From Chengkuizengella sp. SCS-71B (lineage in GTDB: Bacteria; Bacillota; Bacilli; Paenibacillales; KCTC-33759): a DNA stretch of 64,000 nt. How positions within the stretch are numbered: position 1 is the stretch's first letter; each line of letters starts with the position of its first letter. Below, piece by piece: positions 20,401-28,500 of the stretch. Below the pieces are notes generated by a model that saw only the letters and a list, made by a program, of their open reading frames with translations, was not told the DNA's origin and made no database searches. A program made the position numbers and the translations under genes. The stretch covers positions 3,828,501 to 3,892,500 of the forward strand of contig NZ_JAZHSH010000001.1 in assembly GCF_040100845.1 (NCBI RefSeq), written 5' to 3'.

Positions 20401-22514
20401 AGTCTTGAAGGAGTGATCTGAATCATATCAACGTTGTGATTTACAATCAGTTCATTTAACGCCTTTGGATCCATTTGTTCATCCTCATCTGCAATCACAA
20501 CTTTTAAACCCTTTACTAAAGGCAAGATCGTTTCCAATACAAAAATATCAAAAGATATCGTCGTCAACGCCAAAATCGATTTATTAGGACTAAATGGAAT
20601 TTCAACACACATGGCTTCTATAAAGTTATGAATTGCCTGATGTGATATCATCACTCCTTTTGGTTTGCCCGTTGAACCAGAAGTGTAAATCGTATAGGCA
20701 AGATCTTCCGATCTATTAACATGTACAAGATTATTAGATTCACCAGTAAATAAACGATCCTCGTAATATAAAAATTTCGTTCCTGTATCAAGAGTAGTTT
20801 CCCTAAAACCAGGATGTAAAAGTACAATTTCTGCATGTGCATCTTTTAACATGTATTGTATTCTTTGTGAAGGATGTTCTGGATCTATCGGCAAATATGT
20901 ACCTCCTGCCTTTAACACACCAAATATACCAACCAACATATCAATAGAACGATGCAGCATAATTCCGACTAAACTTCCTGAATTCACTCCATGTGAACGA
21001 AGTGTATTAGCAAGTTGATTCGCTTTTTCATTTAACTTCCCATATGTAATCTTTTGATCACCACATACTGCGGCAATTTTGTTTTTATCTCGTTTTACTT
21101 GTTCTTCAAAAAGTTGATGTATTAATTTGTGATGCTGATATTTCATAGAAGTGTTGTTAAATTCAACAGTAATTTGCTTTAATTCATCTTCAGTTACCAT
21201 TTGAATACTCTGTATTTCAACGTCTGGATTTTCAGTAATCGTGGTTAATATGTTTTGAAAATGACTTCCAATACGATCGATCGTGCGTTTGTTATACATC
21301 GCAGCATTATATTTAAACTTCATCTCTAAACTATCGTTATGCATAAAAACAACATTAAAGTCATAGTTTGTTTGCTCAAAATCCTCATAGTCTACAATTT
21401 GAAATTCTTCATGATCAACGGAGTTTAAGGACTCGTCTTCAAAATTTTGAAACCAAAAAATATGATCTATTAAATCTTGTTTTAAAGAGGAACCAGACTG
21501 AATTTCAGCAAGTGGGAAAAAATCAACATTTCTCTGTTCAATGGACGTCTCTTGTATTTGTTTAATTAATTGAGCAAAAGTAATTCCATTTTTATAGTTA
21601 ATTCTTACAGGAATTGTATTGATAAATAACCCTATCATTTTTTCTATATTTTCTATCTCCGCAGGTCTTCCGGATGTAACCATTCCAAATACAACGTCTT
21701 TTGTATTGTTATATTGACTCAATAAGATACCCCATGATGCCTGAAGCAATACATTTAAAGTTACTTGGTACTTTTTTGCTATGTTTTGTAATTTTTCAGT
21801 TCTGTTTTTGTTCAATTTAATTATCGTTTCTTCCTGATGATATAACTCCTGTTTATGATCAACATTGTTCTTTGGCAACATTGCTTTTGTATCATAGTTT
21901 TTAAGATAACTTTTCCAAAATAAACGTGCTTGATCATGATCTTGTTGATCTAGCCATTTAATATATTCTGAATAAACAGGTACATCTTCTATAACAACCG
22001 GCAAATTCCGTCTTAATTGATGATATGTCTCAAAAATTTCTTGGACGATCGTTTGTAAACCCCAACCATCCATCAAAATATGATGATAACTCCATATCAA
22101 CTCATAATCACATTCTGATTTTTTGAATACTGACATTCTGAGCAGAAAGTCTCTCGAGAGATCGAAACCCTTATTTTTATCATTTTTTTTATAAAGGTCA
22201 ATTTCATTTTTTTGTTGTAATTCATCCATATTAGAAAGGTCTTTAAAAGTAATGTTAATTTTTCTTTCTTTAAATACAATCTGCATTGGCTTTTGAATAT
22301 TTTCATACATAAAATTTGTTCTTAAAATATCATATTTTTCAATTAATAAATTAAAGCTTTGTTCTAAAATTTGTACATTGATTGTACCGTTAATCGTACA
22401 AGAAAGCTGTTCATAATAAGCAGGGGAATCAGGGTTTAATAAAGAATGAAACAGCATACCTTCTTGCATTGGACTTAAATTATAAACACTTTTTATTTCC
22501 AATTTAGTACTCAT
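10143..22514 (-). CDS. Nonribosomal peptide synthetase, final three modules (Gly, D-Ile-like, Val) plus terminal C/E-like domain
   Basis: A 4123-aa protein. Domain order with motif positions: C of the type used after epimerised donors (PMQEGMLFH; HHILMDG ~145), A ([11 protein letters not shown] ~610), PCP (GGHSLKS ~992), C (HHIISDG ~1176), A (~1643), PCP (GGDSIKA ~2026), E (HHLVIDG ~2207), C (HHILMDG ~2678), A (~3145), PCP (GGHSLKA ~3530), then a ~110-aa unrecognised linker and a degenerate C/E-like domain (~3706-4123). Ten-residue codes read by alignment to PheA: DILQMGMVWK (Gly), DAFFLGVTFK (Ile-like, could be Val/Leu) and DAFWIGGTFK (Val). No thioesterase GxSxG domain is present. The ATG at 22514 has AGGAG 8 nt upstream; the GTG at 22523 overlaps that site. 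The gap to the preceding NRPS gene is 20 bp. Confidence 0.95.
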   Translation of the reverse strand: MSTKLEIKSVYNLSPMQEGMLFHSLLNPDSPAYYEQLSCTINGTINVQILEQSFNLLIEKYDILRTNFMYENIQKPMQIVFKERKINITFKDLSNMDELQQKNEIDLYKKNDKNKGFDLSRDFLLRMSVFKKSECDYELIWSYHHILMDGWGLQTIVQEIFETYHQLRRNLPVVIEDVPVYSEYIKWLDQQDHDQARLFWKSYLKNYDTKAMLPKNNVDHKQELYHQEETIIKLNKNRTEKLQNIAKKYQVTLNVLLQASWGILLSQYNNTKDVVFGMVTSGRPAEIENIEKMIGLFINTIPVRINYKNGITFAQLIKQIQETSIEQRNVDFFPLAEIQSGSSLKQDLIDHIFWFQNFEDESLNSVDHEEFQIVDYEDFEQTNYDFNVVFMHNDSLEMKFKYNAAMYNKRTIDRIGSHFQNILTTITENPDVEIQSIQMVTEDELKQITVEFNNTSMKYQHHKLIHQLFEEQVKRDKNKIAAVCGDQKITYGKLNEKANQLANTLRSHGVNSGSLVGIMLHRSIDMLVGIFGVLKAGGTYLPIDPEHPSQRIQYMLKDAHAEIVLLHPGFRETTLDTGTKFLYYEDRLFTGESNNLVHVNRSEDLAYTIYTSGSTGKPKGVMISHQAIHNFIEAMCVEIPFSPNKSILALTTISFDIFVLETILPLVKGLKVVIADEDEQMDPKALNELIVNHNVDMIQITPSRLKMLITQDPKMIFLKQVKEIMIGGEALPVHLLETLKQFSNLKIFNMYGPTETTVWSCVSNLTEKLKVDIGKPIANTQVYILDENNHCKPMGVPGELCISGDGLALGYLKREQLTAEKFTDHPFIQGQKIYRTGDLGKWSDDGTIEYMGRTDFQVKIRGYRIELEEIETVILSNKFVQEAVVIGKEDTYGSQYLCAYYVSKENVSREILMNELTKELPDYMIPSSFICLDSLPLNQNGKVDRKALPEPDLLVNSKEIYVEPQLTTEKKLAQIWEEILGVSKVGLNDHFFHLGGHSLKSITLYTRINKEFNSNFPLKEIFKTPILRDMASRIMFAGKKVYDSIEPVAKANHYALSSAQKRLMIINQIEGYNKAYNMPFVLKLEGDLNTEKLKTVFKTLIQRHETFRTSFKLKNEEPVQEIRNEVTFEIEQFNIQNNDQLEYVLDRFIVPFDLQQAPLLRVCLARVGENTNYLIGDMHHIISDGTSIGVLVDEFSKLYNDEELNELSIQYKDFTAWQNQRAESLNDQKKYWIEQFSGELPVLNMPTDFPRPQIQSFEGDRLSIRLDHDVISKLNKRCFETETTLNMMMLSAYYILLSKYTRQDDIVVGSPISGRSHADLENMMGMFVGTLALRNYPKGEKTFKEFLNEVKDNLLHALENQEYQYEQLIEQLDIERDLSRNPLFDTMFAVQNIEIDQMNIEGLQVETVQIDSKTSKFDLTFTVEEDERGILLEVEYATKLFKKETIERLANHYIHILHEVIRDLEINISEIDMLSNEEKNQIFNQFNDTKREYPKDKTIQQCFEEQVERNPNVIAMVSGDIKLTYKELNEKANHLALLLRKEGVKADSIVAIMQERSMELVIAMLAILKAGGAYLPIDPEYPVERVDYILQDSGADILLTQSIFKSEMDTKLKMIELEQPESMKNEAENPKIQNRVDHLSYIIYTSGSTGKPKGVMVEHQNVVRLVKNTNYVSFDEGDRILQIGAQVFDACTFEIWGALLNGLELYIVDQFTILSPNKLEEAFKKYKITTIFLTSPFFTQLSQYKPEMFAGIKTLLVGGDVISPKNMNEVRKKCPGLQWVHVYGPTENTTFSTYFNVDEDYDVNIPIGFPIHNSTSYIVDQYGKLVPIGVPGEIWVGGDGVARGYKNLEELTSTQFITDPFAPSGKLYRTGDMAKWLPDGSIEFIGRIDKQVKIRGFRVEVGEIESQILTHPYIEETVVVVYEQNQSKSLCAYIVLEKELSLFEVKEYLKERLPEYMVPSSFVFMDKLPLNPNGKIDRKALPEPKLNIEQEIIPPTTELEEILVEIWENVLGLEPIGTHHNFFELGGDSIKAIQMISKLNSQGYTVTVKDLFQNPEIIKLSKYVQLEKREANQGIVENDVELSPIQKWFFESDFTEKQYFNQAVMLYRKDGFDVETLQKAFTKIVHHHDALRMIYPKNEGKFKQFNRGLEGPLFDLTVEEISVGEEYEYHIEKSVERIQSSMNLEQGPLVKLGLFKTNEGDHLLIVIHHLVIDGVSWRVLFEDLTSTYMQVMRNETLQLPKKTDSYLKWTNELKEIANDTKFLRKEKAYWNKFESSNIIPIPKDNEQVERKVKDNRTSKFHLSVEETTTLLTSVHKAYNTEMNDILLCALGLAMKKWTGENQFVISLEGHGREEIVKGINIGRTIGWFTSIYPVQLNMEHSTNLSNQIKHLKEELRQIPNKGIGYGMMKYLTSDDTKAKITLGIDPEISFNYLGQFDTDVNTPLFESSPFSIGEEMSPNSDRKYILDIISSVENGMLNVSITYDINEYKNDTITHFASHMQESLDHIIQHCVTKGFKEITPSDVGAKDLSIYEFESMPIVKSEIKSVYNLSPMQEGMLFHSLLNPESSAYFEQLSSTIRGEIEIDILEKSFHVLVEKYDILRTNFLHINLKRPKQVVFKNKKVKVEFHDFSHLQHVELQSEIQHFKNKDKERNFDLIHDDLFRMSVLKIKDNEFEVIWSFHHILMDGWCLQPITQELFEIYHKLKHNDSIVFGDVPSYSTYIQWLEEQDHEEAKTFWEQYLSDYEMKATLPTYHTNNRLQPYKQVNKVEKLSRDTTLKLEEMAKEYHITLNTILQTAWGILLSKYNHTNDVVFGMVTSGRPAEIKDVDKVIGLFINTIPMRIKVESKQSFSDLIAHIHQDSIKKQNVGFLPLAEIQSLSSLKQDLIDHLFAFQNFGDQSNHTIENDEFEILETEEFEQTNYDFNIMVIPHDQLEVRFKYNSSVYEQQMIDHISVHFQNILQIIADEPNILIKDIEILSEKEKDLILIDFNNTENHYPKDKTIQTLFEEQARNHPNNIAVVCKDVKLTYAELNEKANHLAYRLREGGVGADKVVAMMQERSIELIIGMLAILKAGGAYLPIDPDYPSERVEYLLADSEADILLTQTAYLHKVNKEITVIELEKAYNMENEVLNLSIDYKPAHLAYMMYTSGSTGKPKGVMVEHQNVVRLVKNTNYVTFDIGDRILQTGAEVFDACTFEIWGALLNGLELYVVDKYTILSPEKLEKTLKENKITTMWLTSPLFNQLSLQKSNMFDQLKTLIVGGDVLTPKRIYDVKKHCPNLTIVNGYGPTENTTFSCCYPIHKTHESNIPIGQPIHNSTAYIVDPLGKLTPVGVPGELWVGGDGVARGYKNLDMLTSEKFISNPFVDDEQRCYRTGDLARWLPDGNIEYIGRMDNQLKIRGFRVEIGEIERQILKNNDVKETVVLPKEQNNQMKYLVAYIVTDKVLSVQEMKVFLDSKLPDYMIPSTYVFMDKFPLNQNGKVDRKALPEPEFVASTDDEYVQPRNEIEEQIVDIWIELLNVERISIHDDFFELGGHSLKAIQLVSELTQLGYHIRINDVFSYQTPEKLAELIQLNDKKQKVYIDDIYQAEEYINNQLKIKSQLFQFDVHDNDKTMIVLFVEGLNEQLMDQIVSLVEEHVDDKIRPHHIVEWSELIQHSNLSQQEFDRVIHNKQSCSQTMLDEILNEVEARHLHLERELMNGKVMDMYEVSPSQKYHLEQQDFSGTAMKWDKYLDKDVLDEAFLHLLSSESTMRSTLTIDEGKYHWNEYNPVSEVYIPFVDLSSYGKKTKQKIIKFIMDKYFLKEYEMEHSLLFRACLIKENLRDHLLLLPFSHVVFDYMSSEIIKNKLNNYYEKISLGQSVKIEQNNRFKSFIQQIKKGPQYMSDQQILDEFNLKEFESLSTQIEKKVKQFDSSKYTVIDFETRIANGSWQMGSEEIWELSLDILCDYFQSYFDISKVPFWVTNYGRRFGSESYFNTIGEFIDYIPILVNGEASLYNNAQQIKEKLKWAPEKNIHFANLMYNDEMKKEYPISNELLNKSFKQIPINFNYLGELKVEDDGLRDLDTGHINSENRSRIINMISYDHEKLYISVILPYIVDQNMALKQLQKAAIRHLTNKGYKINFN

Positions 22515-22534
22515 GTTTACCACTCCTGTTCAAT

Positions 22535-25500
22535 TTAGCTTTCATAAAATGCTGAAATTGCTTCAAGATCTTCAATAGAAAGATCATCTCCCCCTACGTC
22601 TGATGGGGTAATTTCTTTAGATTCCTTTGTTATGCAATGTTGAATAATATCAGATAAACTTTGTTTAAAGAAATTTCCAAAACGTTCAATGGTTGTTTCC
22701 TTAAATTCATTTGCACTATAGGTAATCTCCATCTTCAGCGTTTCCTCTTCTACTAAACCATTGATGTCAAGAGGGACTTCCCTATTAGAATTCGGGCTTA
22801 TCATCTGACCACAGGATAATTCAGAACCTTCAAATAATTCTGTATTTAAATCGGTATCAAACTGACCTAAGTAATTAAAATTGATTTCTGGTGTAGAATC
22901 AAAAGTGATATCCTTTTTGTAATTCTCAGATGTCAAATATTTTAAAATTCCATATCCAATACCTTTATTTGGAATTCGTCTTAAATGTTCTTTTAAATGC
23001 TTAATTTGGTATGATAAATCTTCAGAGTTATCCATATCGAGAACTACAGGATAAGTAGAAGTAAACCAACCCATCGTTCTACTAATATCCATCTCTTTGA
23101 TAATCTCTTCTCTTCCATGCCCCTCCAAATTGATACATACTTGATTTTCCCCTGTCCAATTTTTAACTGCGATCCCTAGTGCACATAATAAAATATCATT
23201 CATTTCTGTGTTATATGTGGCATGAACACTAGTTAAAAGTTCACTAGTTTCTTGTTTAGAAAGTTTAAATTGATAAGTTTGATTATACTTAGTACTAATT
23301 TCAAGACCTTCTTTATCTTTAGGAATAGCAAAGAATGCATTTTCCTCAACTTCTTTCCAATAAGATAATTCTTCCAACATCTCTTTGCTGTTTGCGTAAT
23401 TCATTAATGAACTTGTCCAATTTAGATAGGAATCCGTTTTACTAGGTAATTGAATAGGATCATTTTGACTCATTTGCTGGTATGCAGTTAAAAGATCTTC
23501 AAACAAAATTCTCCATGAAACACCATCAATAATCAGATGATGGATAGCAATCAATAAGTGATCGCCGTCCTTAGCCTTTAATACCCCAAGCTTTACAAGT
23601 GGACCTTGTTCTAAATCTATACTGCTTTGAATTTGATAAATAGTGTTCATTAATTCCCCATTGGTTTGTTCAGATATATCTGAAACTGTTATATCAAACA
23701 TCCTTTCTCCTATTTCACGATTAAATTGTATTGTTTCCCCATTATCATCACGATAATAAACCATTCTTAGTGCATCATGATGTTCTATCATTTTAGTAAA
23801 TGCCTTCTCAAGAATATGGAGTTCAAATCGATCTCTCTTAAATAACATCACCGCTTGATTCCAATGGTTCATATTCGTAAATTTCTGCTCAAAAAACCAT
23901 TTTTGAATAGGACTTAAAACAACCTTCCCTTCTACTGCGCTTTGATCTATTTCTTTTCTTTCTTTTCTTACACATTTGGCAAGTCTATGAATCTCCGGAT
24001 ATTGGAATAAGTCTCTAGTTTTTAATAAATATCCTTTACTATTAAATTTAGAAATCATCTGAATCGCTTTAATAGAGTCACCACCAAGCTCAAAGAAGTT
24101 ATGATCCGTTCCTATGAACTGAACACCTAATACCTCTTTCCAAACAGAGACAAGATCTTCTTCTATTTCATTTACAGGTGATAAGATTTCTTTGTCTGTT
24201 CCACTAGTTTTATCTGGTGTTGGCAACAATTTTCTATTGATTTTTCCGCTAACAAGTAAAGACAATTGTTCTATCAACATAAAATATGCTGGTATCATGT
24301 AATCTGGAAGTTTATCACTAAGCTCTGTTTTCAATTCTATTAGTTGAAAATTAGGATTTGCTACAATGTAAGCACAAATATATCTTTCATCTTCTTCTTG
24401 TGTAATCACTACTGCTTCTTTAACAGCATGATGCTCTAAAATAGCGGACTCGATTTCCTCTAGCTCTATTCGAAACCCTCGGATTTTTACCTGAAAGTCC
24501 TTCCTTCCAATGAACTCAATGTTTCCGTCAGATCTCCATCTAGCCATATCTCCTGTTTTATATAAACGTTCGTTTGATTGATCAGAAAACTTATTGATCA
24601 TAAAGGATTGCTCAGTACCCTCAGCATGATTTATATATCCTCTACCAACTCCAATTCCAGCCACACAGAGTTCTCCAACTACACCAATAGGACATAAATT
24701 CATTTCTTCATCTACGATGTAAATTTTCATATTTGCTATTGGTTTTCCAATAGAAATATTTGATATATCTTCTTTAGGTAATTCTTCCATAATAAATTGG
24801 CTAACATCATCAGATGCTTCTGCTGGACCATAAGCATTTACCAACTTAATTTGCGGGAACTGTGCAAACCAACGTTTGACTAAATGAGGTTTTACAGATT
24901 CCCCTGTCACCATAAGATTTAATAATGAAGGCAATTCTAGCTTTTCATTCTCAAAATAATCTAATAAAACAGACAAATAAGTAGGAACTACTTCTAACAA
25001 TGTCACGCCATCTTTAACTAATTGTTCAGAAAATTTATCAACCTCTAATATAAGTTCATTTGGATAAATAGCTGTTGTACCACCTAGTGACAAAGCACCA
25101 AAAAATTGCCAAACGGAAATATCAAAACATGGACTAGCATTTTGAGCAAAAACTAAGCTTGAATCTAAGTTTAATTCTTCAGCTTCAGCCAATATGTGAT
25201 TTAACATGCCAATATGTTCGATCATGACACCTTTTGGTTTTCCCGTTGAGCCAGATGTGAATAAAATATAAGCTAAATGATTAATATCCATCTCCAGGTT
25301 TAAGTTATCCTGCTCTTCTTGACCAATCTCTTCTTCCAGCTCATCAAGACATAAAATCTTTATCTTATGATTAGTTTCAAGCTTACATTCCAAATATTGA
25401 GAATCTGTGATGAGAACTTTGGCTTTAGAATCATTTAAGATGTTTAACTTTCTTTCAGTTCCGTATGATACATCGATTGGCACATAAGCTGCCTGTGCTT

Positions 25501-28500
25501 TCCAGATGCCTAATACACTCTCTACAAATTTAGGCGATCGCTCGAGCATAACGGAAACAATATTCTCGGGTCCAACTCCTATTTTTCTCAAATATCTAGC
25601 AATTTGATTTGCTTTTTTATTCAATTGTTCATAAGATATTTTTTTATCTTTATAAATTAAGGCTGTTTTATCAGCTGAATGAAATACATGCTCTTCAAAT
25701 CGTTGACTAACTGTTTTACTAAAATCGTAATCTCTCTTTTTACCATTAAATTGTTCCTTAATCTGAATCTGCTCTTTTTCAGAAAGTAAACTGATTTCTG
25801 AAAGAAGTGTATTTGGATTTCTCACTAGTTCTTCTAAAATAATCAGATAATGATTAGACAATCGCTCTGCAGTTTCCGCTTTATACAAGTCTGTACAATA
25901 CTGCAGTTCAAATCTTATATTGAATGGTTCAGTGTATACATCTAACATAAGGTCAAATTTTGCGGTATCTTCTTCCAATGGATATGGAGTTATAAGCAAC
26001 CCATCCATGGTGATTTCTTGTTCTTCTGCTTCAAATAGACTAAACATTGTATCAAATAAAGGGTTTCTGCTCGTATCTCTTTTTATGTTTAATTGATCAA
26101 TCAGTTTTTCAAAAGGATAGTCTTGATTTTCAATTGCTTTCAAAGTACGTTCTGAAACGTATTGAATAAATTCTAAAAAGGACTTCTTACCATCTAGGAA
26201 ATTCCGTAATGCCACCGTATTCACAAACAACCCATTCATTTGCTGTAAATCTGGATGATTTCGACCAGCAACTGGAGAACCAACAACGATATCATTTTGT
26301 CCGGTATATTTCATTAATAGTATGTTATAAGCAGCAAATAAAACTGAGAAAACGGTAGTATTGGCTTGACTTGCAAGGACATTTATCTCTTCAGCCAACT
26401 TATTTCCAGTCACAGCAAAAATCTTCTTTCCTTCAAAGCTTTGCACTGAAGGTCTTCTATAATCTAATGGCATGTTCATAACAGGGATTTCATCATTAAA
26501 TATGTGAAGCCAATATTGTTCCTGTACTTTCATCTCTTTAGTTTCTAATTGCTCATTTTGCCAAGCAGCAAAATCTCTATATTGATTAGATAATGGAGAT
26601 AAGGCCTTCCCTTCATATAATCCAATCAATTCATCAATGACAAGTTTACCTGAAATGCCATCGGATATAATATGATGCATATCAAACAATAAAAGGTGCT
26701 GCTTTTCACCTGTTCTCACTACTTTAACCCGCAATAGTGGAGCCATTGATAAGTCAAAAGGTTTAATAAATGATTGAATTATCTGTTCATATTCCTCCCT
26801 TAAAATAAGGGTTGAATCTAAAAATTCTGGTTTAACATCCACATCTTTATGAATTTTTTGTTGTATTTGACCATTGATATTCACAAAGCTTGTTCTAAAT
26901 ATTTCATGGCGCTCAATTAATGCACCTATCTGCTGATAAAAGTGATTTACATTAAAATCTCCTTCAACCTTAAAAGCGGATGGCATATTATAAGCTATAC
27001 TGTTTTCACCTTCCAGCTCATTTAGTATATACATCCTTTTTTGCGCTGTGCTCACTTCGTAGTACTGTTTCTTCTCCAATGAAGGAATTGGTGTAATACT
27101 GCTTTTAGTTTGCTTGCTGATATGATTTGAAAGTTTATAGATAGTGTTATAAGTAAACACATCTCTAACCTTAATTTCTACATTCATCTCACGATAGATT
27201 TTGGATACTAATACAGTGGCTTTTAATGAGTGACCACCTAACTCAAAAAAGTTTTGATGAATACTAATGGATTCTATTTCTAATACTTGCTCCCATATGT
27301 TTTTTAATGTTTCCTCAGTAACATTTCTTGGAGCAACAAAGGAAGTTTTAATTTGTTGTGTTGGGACTGGCAGCTTTTTTCTATCTAATTTCCCGTTAGA
27401 GTTAATAGGCATTTCTTTTAGTTGAATAAAATAACTAGGAATCATATATTCAGGTACACACTTATTCATATAACTTCTTAGTGATGCTGTATTTAAATTA
27501 ACTTTTGAGGTGAAATAAGCACATAAATAAAAGGTCCCATTCATCTCGCTAGTAATCACAGCCACTTCCTGAATACTTTCATGGTTAATCAGATGCTGTT
27601 CAATCTCCCCAAGCTCTACTCTATGACCTCTAATTTTTACTTGATGGTCATTTCGTCCCAAATATTCAATATTACCGTCCTGAAGCCACCTTGCTAAATC
27701 ACCTGTTTTATACATTTTGTTACCAGAATGAAAGGGGTTATTTATAAATTTCTCTTCAGTAAGTTCCTTTCTGTTCAGATATCCCCTTGCTAACCCTACA
27801 CCTGAAATATGAAGTTCACCCGTTAAACCGATTGGCATAAGATTCAAGTTTCTATCAAGTATGTGCAATTGTATATTGTCTATTGGTTTACCTATAGGTA
27901 CAACGTTCATCTTTTCATTTGAAACACAATCATAATAAGAAACATCTATAGCTGCCTCAGTAGGTCCATATAAATTATGTAACTTTGTACCATTTTTTTT
28001 GTAGAGTAATTGAACAAAAGAATCTACTTGGGTAGTTTTTAAGGCTTCTCCACTAGCAAATACTTGCCTTAGACTTTTTAAACGACTATTTTCACTTTCC
28101 TTATTTTCTAAATATTCTAAAAACGCACTAAGCATGGAAGGTACAAAATGCATAGTTGTAATATGATTCTCTTCAATCGTCTCAATCATCACACCCGGTT
28201 CTTTTTCTCCTCCAGGTTCCAAGAAATATATACTCGCGCCTTGTATACACCACCAAAACAACTCCCATACCGATACATCAAACACAAATGGAGTTTTTTG
28301 TAAAATGACATCTCCTTCTCCTATTGGATATTTTTTTTGCATCCAATGAAGTCGATTGATTAGTGCACGATGTTCTATCAAAACCCCTTTCGGATTACCT
28401 GTGGAACCAGATGTATAAATCATATAAGCAAGATCGTTCGATGAATTAATGATAGGCAAGTTAGAATCTTCCAATTTATACAAATCGCTATCTTCTAAAT